This document shows, piece by piece, positions 30,734 to 37,712 of a stretch of 64,000 nucleotides of DNA. A program made the translations under genes and the position numbers. The notes under the pieces were generated by a model. The model was not told the DNA's origin. It was given only the letters and a program-made list of their open reading frames with translations, and did not search any database. Origin of the DNA: Candidatus Saccharimonadota bacterium (lineage in GTDB: Bacteria > Patescibacteriota > Saccharimonadia > Saccharimonadales > Saccharimonadaceae). How positions within the stretch are numbered: the first letter of the stretch is position 1; each line of letters opens with the position of its first letter. The stretch covers positions 1 through 64,000 of the forward strand of contig JAFVBJ010000002.1 of NCBI GenBank assembly GCA_017480035.1. The letters run 5' to 3'.

Positions 30734-31897
30734 ATGCCTGAAATTAAACCTACAGAGGTGGAGAGTACAGCAAGCATTAAAGTTGTGGGCGTTGGTGGAG
30801 CCGGTGGTTCCGCAATTAATCGTATGAAAGAAATCGGCTTGAACGGTGTCGAGTTTGTTGCGATTAATACTGATGCGCAAGCGTTGCACCATTCGGATGC
30901 AGATGTGAAGGTTCACATTGGACAAGGTCTTGGTGCTGGTGGCGACCCAACAAAAGGTCGTGAAGCTGCCGAGGAAAGCCGTGAAAACATCGGACAAGCG
31001 CTTGAAGGAGCCGATATGGTCTTTATTACGCTTGGTGCTGGTGGTGGTACTGGTTCTGGAGCGGGTCCAATCGTTGCAAAAGAAGCAAAAGACCGTGATA
31101 TTTTGACGGTTGGTGTTGTGACAAAGCCATTCACTTTTGAAGGTGCACAACGCAAAAGTAATGCTGATATCGCAATTTCGGAACTTTCGGGTGAAGTTGA
31201 TGCGCTCATTACAATCCCGAATGATCGTTTACTCCAAACAATTGACCCGAGAACGCCACTTACTGACACATTTAAGATTGCTGACGATGTTTTGCGTCAA
31301 GGCGTCCAGGGTATTTCAGAACTTATCACAGAACATGCACTCATCAACCTCGACTTTGCTGACGTGAAGGCGATTATGAAGAACGCTGGTTCAGCATTAA
31401 TGGGTATTGGTCGTGCATCTGGCGAAAATCGTGCAAAAATTGCAGCTCGCCAAGCGATTGAATCTCCACTTATCGAAGTTAAAATCGATGGTGCAAGAGG
31501 AGTACTCTTCTCGGTTGCTGGTGGATATGACATGTCAATGAGTGAAATTCAAGAAGCTGCTGAAGAAATCACGGGTGCAGTTTCTCCGGATGCGAACATT
31601 ATCTTTGGTGCTTCGGTTCGCCCAGAGCTTAATGAAGAAATTGTCATTACGGTTGTTGCAACAGGATTTGACTCAGATTATTACCGCCAAAAACGTGCTG
31701 AAGAAGCTTTGGCGGCAGAACGTGAAGCGTATGATGAACCAGCTCCGGCTTATGGAGTACCATCAGTCGACGCAGGAACGATTCAGGCACCAGAAGATGA
31801 AGAAAAATCTGCAAGTGCTTGGGATAATATGAATAAAGAAGATGAAGATTTGGATGTTCCACCTTCACTTCGCGCAAGACTTCGTGGCAAAAAATAA
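30734..31897 (+). CDS. ftsZ: Cell division protein FtsZ
   Basis: A 387-residue tubulin homologue that forms the division ring. The GTP signature is GAGGGTGSGAGP (near 100), with VGVGGAGGSA at the N-terminus and NLDFADV in the T7 loop. After a short acidic linker the C-terminal peptide reads DLDVPPSLRARLRG, the FtsA-binding tail. The ATG at 30734 is preferred over a GTG at 30719 because the Shine-Dalgarno-like GTGAGG lies just before it. Codons are of the highly expressed type. It has its own promoter region after ftsA. Confidence 0.95.
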   Translation: MPEIKPTEVESTASIKVVGVGGAGGSAINRMKEIGLNGVEFVAINTDAQALHHSDADVKVHIGQGLGAGGDPTKGREAAEESRENIGQALEGADMVFITLGAGGGTGSGAGPIVAKEAKDRDILTVGVVTKPFTFEGAQRKSNADIAISELSGEVDALITIPNDRLLQTIDPRTPLTDTFKIADDVLRQGVQGISELITEHALINLDFADVKAIMKNAGSALMGIGRASGENRAKIAARQAIESPLIEVKIDGARGVLFSVAGGYDMSMSEIQEAAEEITGAVSPDANIIFGASVRPELNEEIVITVVATGFDSDYYRQKRAEEALAAEREAYDEPAPAYGVPSVDAGTIQAPEDEEKSASAWDNMNKEDEDLDVPPSLRARLRGKK

Positions 31898-31918
31898 TAG
31901 ATAACGTTAGGAGGCAGC

Positions 31919-32374
31919 ATGGCTAATAATATTAATATCGGGGATTCAAAAGTTCTCGAGAGCCGTGAGACGCCTGACGGAACGATGATTCGACGTCGTC
32001 GTGTGACGCCTGAAGGTCGACGATTTACAACTTATGAACGTATTGAAATGCCAGCGCTTGTAGTGCATAAGCGTAGCGGCAATAGAGAACAATTCGACCG
32101 TGATAAACTCCTCACTGCGGTTCGAAGAAGTGTTGGAAAATTCTTTAATTCCGATATGGAAGTTGAAGACGTTGTGAACAGAGTTGTGACGAAAGTTTAT
32201 GACCTTGGACGAGACGAAATCGAATCAAAAGAAATTGGACAGGCGATTCTGGAAGTCTTGGCTGAGGTAAATGAAGTTGCATATGTGCGTTTTGCTTCAG
32301 TTTTTCTAGAATTCAAGACATTAGAAGATTTTGAGAATATTATTCGCTCACAAAGGGAAGAAATTAAAAAATAG
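31919..32374 (+). CDS. nrdR: NrdR-like protein lacking zinc cysteines
   Basis: A 151-residue protein with the NrdR plan: an N-terminal part ending in RRRRVTPEGRRFTTYERIE, then an ATP-cone domain (about 48-138: VHKRSGNREQFDRDKLL, the middle helices and the FLEFKTLEDF end). In normal NrdR the first 50 residues form a zinc ribbon with CPxC and CxxC. Here the equivalent positions (NINIGDSK and VTPEGR) have no cysteine; indeed the protein has none. A strong Shine-Dalgarno sequence (AGGAGG) fixes the start. It follows ftsZ by 21 bases. Repression of ribonucleotide reductase genes is the family role; whether this one binds DNA is open. Confidence 0.85.
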   Translation: MANNINIGDSKVLESRETPDGTMIRRRRVTPEGRRFTTYERIEMPALVVHKRSGNREQFDRDKLLTAVRRSVGKFFNSDMEVEDVVNRVVTKVYDLGRDEIESKEIGQAILEVLAEVNEVAYVRFASVFLEFKTLEDFENIIRSQREEIKK

Positions 32375-32384
32375 AAAGGATAGT

Positions 32385-32648
32385 ATGAGGGTGGTAATGG
32401 TTTGTCGCGATAACGCGGAATATACAAGAGAAGCTACGGATTGGATAGCGGATTTTAAGAAAGAGACTGGACTAGATGTTGATTGGGAGGACCCAGAGAC
32501 GATTTCTGGTGAGATGTTTGCGACCCATCATGATATAGTGCAGTATCCGACGCTTTGCGTGATGCGGGACGATTCAAAAATGTTGGCAAAGTGGGCGGGG
32601 AAATTGCCACAATTTGAAGAAGTGACTTATATTATGAGAGATGCTTAA
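32385..32648 (+). CDS. Thioredoxin-fold protein without CxxC
   Basis: An 87-residue protein. The pattern 'RVVMVCRDNAEYTREATDWIADF...VDWEDPE...HDIVQYPTLCVMRDD' fits a thioredoxin or glutaredoxin fold with a cis-Pro (YPT). The CxxC active site is replaced by CRDN. It is probably not a redox enzyme of the normal kind. The ATG follows AGAAAGGA, 10 bases after the nrdR-like gene, so they are co-transcribed. The role is unknown. Confidence 0.7.
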   Translation: MRVVMVCRDNAEYTREATDWIADFKKETGLDVDWEDPETISGEMFATHHDIVQYPTLCVMRDDSKMLAKWAGKLPQFEEVTYIMRDA

Positions 32649-32674
32649 AATTTCTCAAATATGATATAATATAT

Positions 32675-33376
32675 ATGATGAATTATCGGGAAAAAGCAGA
32701 TAAGCTGTTTTTGTGGGCGCTCGAACAACCTCGTGCATCGGTTGATTGGCAGAATCATTCAAAAGATGTAGCGAAAATTTGTGAGAAAGTGGCCGAAAAA
32801 GCAGGAATGGATAAAGATCTCGCGTATGCGAAGGGGCTTTTGCATGATTTTTATAAGGCGGTGGAGCGTGATAATGAAGTGTTGGTTGAGATTGACGGAG
32901 AAGATAAGATGGCGATGACGCATCCGTTTAATGGTTATCGGCTTTTGATGGAGAAGGATTTTCCAGAGGCGGCGAGAAGTGCGCTGACACATACTTTTTA
33001 TAATGTTTACGAAGTTTATGACGGGGGGTTTGATTCGAGGCTTGTCCCGGAAGATTTGGAGTTTCTTAAGAAATGGCTTTCGGAAAATGAATATGATGAT
33101 TATGATAAGTTGACACAACTTGCGGACAATATGGCGAGTTGGAAGGGGATTATGACGATTGATGACAGGTTTTGTGATATTCTTTCGCGACATCCGGTCT
33201 CGAACCCGCAGGCAGGTCTCAAGAAGCTGTATGAGCTGAAAGATTACTTTGATGAAAAGGTTGGTGGCAATATCTATGAACTATTCCGAGACGAGATAAT
33301 AGAAACGGCGATTACGGAGCCTACGCGAAAAGCATTTAGTAGTGTAGGCCAGAACCCCGGAAAAGAAAATAAGTAA
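32675..33376 (+). CDS. HD-domain phosphohydrolase
   Basis: About 233 residues with an HD domain: H near residue 28 (NHSKDVAKIC), HD in GLLHDFYKA (near 58), H in THPFNGYRLL and THTF, and D in LADNMASW (near 149). This fits YqeK-type or related HD hydrolases. The C-terminal ~50 residues are unassigned. Two ATGs follow TATAAT (32665-32670), at 32675 and 32678; the second fits the leaderless spacing better. It precedes ileS by nine bases. The substrate is unknown. Confidence 0.78.
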   Translation: MMNYREKADKLFLWALEQPRASVDWQNHSKDVAKICEKVAEKAGMDKDLAYAKGLLHDFYKAVERDNEVLVEIDGEDKMAMTHPFNGYRLLMEKDFPEAARSALTHTFYNVYEVYDGGFDSRLVPEDLEFLKKWLSENEYDDYDKLTQLADNMASWKGIMTIDDRFCDILSRHPVSNPQAGLKKLYELKDYFDEKVGGNIYELFRDEIIETAITEPTRKAFSSVGQNPGKENK

Positions 33377-33385
33377 AGAGGAATT

Positions 33386-36346
33386 ATGAAATATAAATCA
33401 GGACAGAGAAGAAGAGCTTTAGAATACGAAAAAGCCGTTTTGGAATTTTGGAAAAAAGATAGAACATTCGAGAAGTCGATTGAAAATCGTGATATTGACA
33501 AGAGCTATGTGTTTTATGACGGGCCTCCGTTTATCACGGGAAATCCACACCATGGAACGCTTCTTTCATCAATTGTAAAAGATGTAGTGCCACGTTTTTG
33601 GACGATGAATGGATACCGCGTCGAGAGACGTTGGGGCTGGGATTGTCATGGGCTTCCGGCAGAGAATTTTGTTGAGAAACAACTCGGAATTACTGACCGT
33701 CGTGAAATTGGTACGAAATGGCCGCTTGAAACTTATATCACAAAGGCACGCGAATCTATGGTGGCAAATTCGGAGACTTGGGAATCGACGATTGCGAGAA
33801 TTGGGCGTTGGGTGAATTTTAAGGGCGCTTATCGCACGATGGATAAAGATTTTATGGAATCGGTTTGGTGGGCGTTTAAAACTCTTTACGAAAAAGGTAA
33901 GATTTATGAGGGGCGCAAAGTTTTGATGTATGACACGAAGTTTGCGACGCCGGTTTCGAAAGCTGAAGTGACGATGGATAATGATGCATATCAAACTGTG
34001 ACTGATCCTTCGGCATATGTATTTTTCAAAACGAAAGATTTTTATCTTTTAGCGTGGACGACGACGCCATGGACGCTTCCGGCAAACTTAGCACTTGCAG
34101 TTTCGAAAAAACTTGAATATGGCATTTATGATGTTGAAGGAAAGAAAGTTGTTGTTGCGACGAAATTGGCGATGAAAGTTCTCGGTGAGGACGCGAAACC
34201 AGAGAAAAAACTGAAGGGTTCGGAGCTGGTTGGGCTAAAATATGAGCCGCTAATCGAGACAGTGCCAGAGAAAAAGCGCATGAATGGTACATATTGTGTA
34301 CATGGCGCGGATTTCGTGTCGGATGAAGACGGTACGGGAATCGTGCATATCGCGCCGGCGTATGGCGAGGATGACTATGCACTCGGGACGGCGGAAGAAG
34401 TGGATTTTGTTGATTGTTTGGATGAGAATGGCTATTATCTTCCGGAAATGAGTGAGAAATTACACAAGCTTGGTGTGCGCGATACAGATGAAAATGGAAT
34501 GGAAATTTGGGCAGCGAATAAATTCATCGCGAAAGTGCTTGAAGAAAAAGGAATCGTTTATAAAATTGAATACATCAAGCATGAATATCCGTTCAACCCG
34601 CGTTCAAAACAGAGGATTATGTACCGTGCGTTTCCAAGCTGGTTCTTTGATATTCAAGGCTCGAAGTCATTGATGCTTGAGGAAAACGAGAACGTAAATT
34701 GGTTCCCAGAACATTTGAAACATGGGCGTTTTGAGAAAAACATTGAAGCTGCGCCAGATTGGAATTTGTCGCGCGATAGATTCTGGGCGACAGCAATGCC
34801 GGTCTGGAAAGGCGATAAAGGAACCGTGAAAGTTGTAGGATCATATGATGAACTTTACGAACTTTCGGGTGTGCGACTTGAGGATTATCATAGACCGTGG
34901 GTGGATGAAATTGAATTTGATATTGATGGCGAACATTTCAAACGTATTGAAAAAGTGCTTGATTGTTGGTTCGAATCTGGTTCAATGCCGTTTGCGCAAC
35001 TACACTATCCGTTTGAGAACAAGGAAAAATTTGAGAAAAACTACCCAGCAGATTTTATTGTGGAATATGTCGGGCAAGTTAGAGCGTGGTTTTACTATGT
35101 ACACGTTGTAAACACGGCACTTTTTGGGCATAATGCGTATAAAAATGTGATTACAACCGGGACTCTCGCGGGAAATGATGGCAGAAAGATGAGTAAATCG
35201 CTCGGAAATTATACTGATCCGAATGAACTGATGGATAAATTCTCGGCAGATTCGCTCAGGTTCTTGCTTCTTTCAAGTCCGGTGCTGGCGGGTGAAGATT
35301 TCGCGTTGCTTGATAAGGACGTTTCGGATGTCGCAAGGAAACTTTCGATGATTTGGAATACATATGATTTCTTCACGATGTATGCAGAGGTTGACCATTT
35401 TGATTCCTCTGATGCTGCGTTGCCAGATGCGTTGCTCCCTCACCGTACCTCAAGTACGGCTCAGTCCGCTACTCCTGGCGCCTTGCCTCAGAGGCTCAAA
35501 ATGTCCAACGCAGTTAATCCGCTCGATGCATGGATTGTTTCGAGATTATATGAAGTGAGAAATCAGATTACCGAAGGAATGAAAGAATATAATATTCCGA
35601 AAGCGGTTGAAGGAATTTTGCCGTTTGTGGATGACCTTTCAAACTGGTTTGTCAGACGTTCTCGCCGTCGTTTCTGGAAAGCAACAGATACGCAAGATAA
35701 ACTCGAAGCATATTCGACACTCTACTTCGTACTAGTTTATCTCGCGCAGATTCTTGCGCCGTTTGTGCCATTTCTCGCGGAAGAACTTTATCAGAAGATG
35801 ACAGGAAGTGAAACTTCGGTACATCTCCTCGATTGGCCGGAAGCGGGCGAAATTGACGTGGAAGTGCTTGCTAAAATGAAGCATACGCGTGATATTATCA
35901 CGGAAGGTTTGGCGCTTCGTATGCAAAAATCTGAAACTGAGGAGCAAATTAAAGTGCGTCAGCCGCTCTCAGAGCTCGTCTATGACGGCGAAAAGCTCTC
36001 GGAGTATTATGAGTCGATTATTGCGGATGAAGTGAATGTGAAGCGTGTGACGAACGGTTCTGCGACAAAACTCGATAAGACTTTGACACCAGAACTAAAA
36101 GAAGAAGGATTTGCGAGAGAGTTGATTCGTTTTGTGCAGTCTGGACGCAAGAAAGCCGGACTAAATGTTGACGATAGAATTAAACTTTCAGTTTCGTGCT
36201 ACGTTTCGGAGGAATATAAGAAGATGATTGCTGATGAAGTTCTGGCGACGGAGTTTTCGACGGATGCGTCAGCAGAGAACTACGAATATGATGAGATTGT
36301 GAAGATTGATGGGGATAACATCACAATCTCGCTTGAGAAAGCATAA
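33386..36346 (+). CDS. ileS: Isoleucyl-tRNA synthetase
   Basis: A 986-residue class I synthetase. The HIGH motif is NPHHG (near 56), the CP1 editing domain spans about 180-390, and KMSKS is intact (GRKMSKSLGN, near 598). The anticodon domain follows and the C-terminal zinc domain of E. coli IleRS is missing, as in the longer 'eukaryote-like' type. About 35 residues between YAEVDHFD and NPLDAWIV are an unusual insertion encoded by GC-rich palindromic DNA (35406-35513). The start has a Shine-Dalgarno sequence (AAGAGGAA). Confidence 0.94.
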   Translation: MKYKSGQRRRALEYEKAVLEFWKKDRTFEKSIENRDIDKSYVFYDGPPFITGNPHHGTLLSSIVKDVVPRFWTMNGYRVERRWGWDCHGLPAENFVEKQLGITDRREIGTKWPLETYITKARESMVANSETWESTIARIGRWVNFKGAYRTMDKDFMESVWWAFKTLYEKGKIYEGRKVLMYDTKFATPVSKAEVTMDNDAYQTVTDPSAYVFFKTKDFYLLAWTTTPWTLPANLALAVSKKLEYGIYDVEGKKVVVATKLAMKVLGEDAKPEKKLKGSELVGLKYEPLIETVPEKKRMNGTYCVHGADFVSDEDGTGIVHIAPAYGEDDYALGTAEEVDFVDCLDENGYYLPEMSEKLHKLGVRDTDENGMEIWAANKFIAKVLEEKGIVYKIEYIKHEYPFNPRSKQRIMYRAFPSWFFDIQGSKSLMLEENENVNWFPEHLKHGRFEKNIEAAPDWNLSRDRFWATAMPVWKGDKGTVKVVGSYDELYELSGVRLEDYHRPWVDEIEFDIDGEHFKRIEKVLDCWFESGSMPFAQLHYPFENKEKFEKNYPADFIVEYVGQVRAWFYYVHVVNTALFGHNAYKNVITTGTLAGNDGRKMSKSLGNYTDPNELMDKFSADSLRFLLLSSPVLAGEDFALLDKDVSDVARKLSMIWNTYDFFTMYAEVDHFDSSDAALPDALLPHRTSSTAQSATPGALPQRLKMSNAVNPLDAWIVSRLYEVRNQITEGMKEYNIPKAVEGILPFVDDLSNWFVRRSRRRFWKATDTQDKLEAYSTLYFVLVYLAQILAPFVPFLAEELYQKMTGSETSVHLLDWPEAGEIDVEVLAKMKHTRDIITEGLALRMQKSETEEQIKVRQPLSELVYDGEKLSEYYESIIADEVNVKRVTNGSATKLDKTLTPELKEEGFARELIRFVQSGRKKAGLNVDDRIKLSVSCYVSEEYKKMIADEVLATEFSTDASAENYEYDEIVKIDGDNITISLEKA
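35406..35513 (+). repeat. GC-rich palindromic insertion inside ileS
   Basis: A ~108-base segment, in frame, with three inverted repeats: CCTCTGA (35406) with TCAGAGG (35488), CTGCGTTG (35415) with CAACGCAG (35506), and CCGTAC with GTACGG around CTCAA in the middle (35443-35459). It is visibly richer in GC than the gene around it and codes for a Ser/Ala/Pro-rich stretch. This resembles in-frame palindromic elements known from Rickettsia, by analogy only. Confidence 0.7.
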
Positions 36347-36351
36347 CACAC

Positions 36352-36529
36352 TTATAAGACATTAAAAAACTAATTTATTAGCCGGAAGACGCTTACGTCA
36401 GGATTTATTCTCTCAAACGTTCCCAGGCTGCGCCAATTTAATTGTGCTCGCTTGGGAACGTTTTCGAGAAAATCGCTGGTGCGCGTCTTTTTAGTGGCTA
36501 ATAAATTAGTTTTTTAATGGCTTTATAAT
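36352..36529. repeat. Giant hairpin after ileS (rod G)
   Basis: The outer stem is 23 bp, perfect, from 36361-36383 with 36496-36518, and it can be extended on both sides. Inside lie AAGACGC (36386-36392) with GCGTCTT (36483-36489), and then GATTT..TTCTC..AAACGTTCCCA (from 36402) with TTGGGAACGTTT..GAGAA..ATC. The tip holds CAATT/AATTG. The whole 170-base region can form one rod. T-rich DNA follows the stem, so it may end ileS transcription, but it is far longer than a terminator. Confidence 0.85.
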
Positions 36530-36581
36530 CGTTTGACCTCTGTTATGCTTTACAAAATGGGAGAATGTGGCATAAAAGGTG

Positions 36582-36610
36582 TTGACAAAAAAGCATAAGT
36601 ATGATACACT
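36582..36610 (+). promoter_or_regulatory. Strong promoter P1 of the surface region
   Basis: TTGACA (36582-36587), a 17-base spacer, and TACACT (36605-36610). The spacer contains GCATAAG, which also occurs in the spacer of the promoter at 37230. Confidence 0.75.
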
Positions 36611-36616
36611 AAAAGC

Positions 36617-37019
36617 AAGTTAGACAAGAAATCAAAATAAAAATCAAATCTAACCTAAACAAAGACAAAAAGAAACCCTGAAATCGATCCGATTAGGAAA
36701 CATAATAAAATATATAAATAAAAGCAGGGAAAACAAAAAGGGTCTAAAACAAACTAAAACGAAAGGAAATGCCTATACGATAGAACCACAATAAAAAATA
36801 AAAAGAAAGGAAAGAATATACGATAGACATTAAAATGTCAACATAAAAAGGAAAAGACCAATGTAAGATAAAATAAGTAAACAAAAGTTGTATAAAAAAG
36901 TTATACAAAGAAAAAAGAATAGAGAAAACAGAGAAAAACTATAAAATATGTGTTCAAAACGGACGCGAAATAGTTCACTCGAAATAAAAAAGTTAACCAT
37001 AAAAATAAAAACAATAAAC
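36617..37019 (+). ncRNA. Long A-rich leader or non-coding RNA
   Basis: About 400 bases downstream of promoter P1 with very high A content, few T and no long frame. A short hairpin GTTGTATA/TATACAA lies near 36888-36906 and a GTTAGA/TCTAAC pair near 36618-36650. The strand looks unstructured otherwise. It ends at the ribosome-binding site of a 40-codon ORF. It is either an extended mRNA leader or an RNA in its own right. Confidence 0.45.
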
Positions 37020-37027
37020 AGGAGAAA

Positions 37028-37150
37028 ATGAACATGTCGTTCGAATTTTATCAGAACGAAGCAGATTATATTTCAAAGCAAGAAATTTCGGCCGATGCAA
37101 AAGCAAAAATCGCTAAAAGATTAGGTCATCTTGTAACAATAATTAGCTAA
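37028..37150 (+). CDS. 40-residue small protein
   Basis: ATG frame with a good Shine-Dalgarno sequence (AGGAG, 37020-37024) coding a 40-residue protein. The first half is acidic and aromatic (MNMSFEFYQNEADYISKQ); the second half is basic and helical (KAKIAKRLGHL) and ends VTIIS. It sits between a canonical promoter with a very long leader and a terminator, so it forms a complete transcription unit. No family is recognised. The strong promoter suggests it is abundant. Confidence 0.6.
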   Translation: MNMSFEFYQNEADYISKQEISADAKAKIAKRLGHLVTIIS

Positions 37151-37177
37151 GACTAGCCAAAACAATAACCTTTTAAA

Positions 37178-37209
37178 CAAAAAACTGGACGAAAAAGCCC
37201 AGTTTTTTG
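37178..37209 (+). terminator. Terminator after the 40-residue ORF
   Basis: AAAAAACTGG/CCAGTTTTTT hairpin with a T-run. It separates the small ORF unit from the surface operon. Confidence 0.85.
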
Positions 37210-37229
37210 TCGGTTTCTAATAAAAAAGG

Positions 37230-37258
37230 TTGACAAATCATAGCATAAGCGGTAAACT
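37230..37258 (+). promoter_or_regulatory. Strong promoter P2 of the surface operon
   Basis: TTGACA (37230-37235), a 17-base spacer with GCATAAG, and TAAACT (37253-37258). The leader to the ATG at 37318 would be about 54 bases. Confidence 0.75.
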
Positions 37259-37317
37259 GGGGGCAGAAAAGTCATATTTTAATATAAAAACACTAACAAG
37301 AAAGGTTTCTCCACGCT

Positions 37318-37710
37318 ATGACACAAGATAATACCAAACTAAAGGAGCTTTTGGAACGCGTCCAAAGCTTGCCGGAAGATGCAGAGCTTCCAGAAGATTT
37401 ATTAAATGATCTCGACCAGGGTCAGATTTTGCAGCTTTACGTTGTAAAAATGATGATGGATAAAGGTGTTGAAATAACGGATGGGGAGCGCGAAAAACTT
37501 GCTTCTGAACTTGAAGATGAAATCACAAAGCAACAAATTCTCGCGATGCCAGATTATCTTGTGAAAGAGTTGAACGAGAAACTCGACGCTGGTGCAGCTG
37601 ACGAAGAAATTGAAAAAGCTATCGATGAATCAGGAATTGATGTGGAGACAATTACTGAACAAACAATGACAGCCTTTCGTGAAAAATATCTTAATGGGGA
37701 GGAGAAATAA
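37318..37710 (+). CDS. Acidic helical protein, first gene of the surface operon
   Basis: A 130-residue acidic, fully helical protein with no membrane segment or cysteine. Helices with Leu/Glu patterns (residues 5-14, 30-50, 55-80 and 85-120) suggest a small cytoplasmic binding protein. It is two bases upstream of the 1205-residue protein gene and shares its strong promoter, so it may help or regulate that protein. No family is recognised with confidence. The Shine-Dalgarno sequence is weak (AAGAAAGG placed far from the ATG). Confidence 0.7.
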   Translation: MTQDNTKLKELLERVQSLPEDAELPEDLLNDLDQGQILQLYVVKMMMDKGVEITDGEREKLASELEDEITKQQILAMPDYLVKELNEKLDAGAADEEIEKAIDESGIDVETITEQTMTAFREKYLNGEEK

Positions 37711-37712
37711 TT

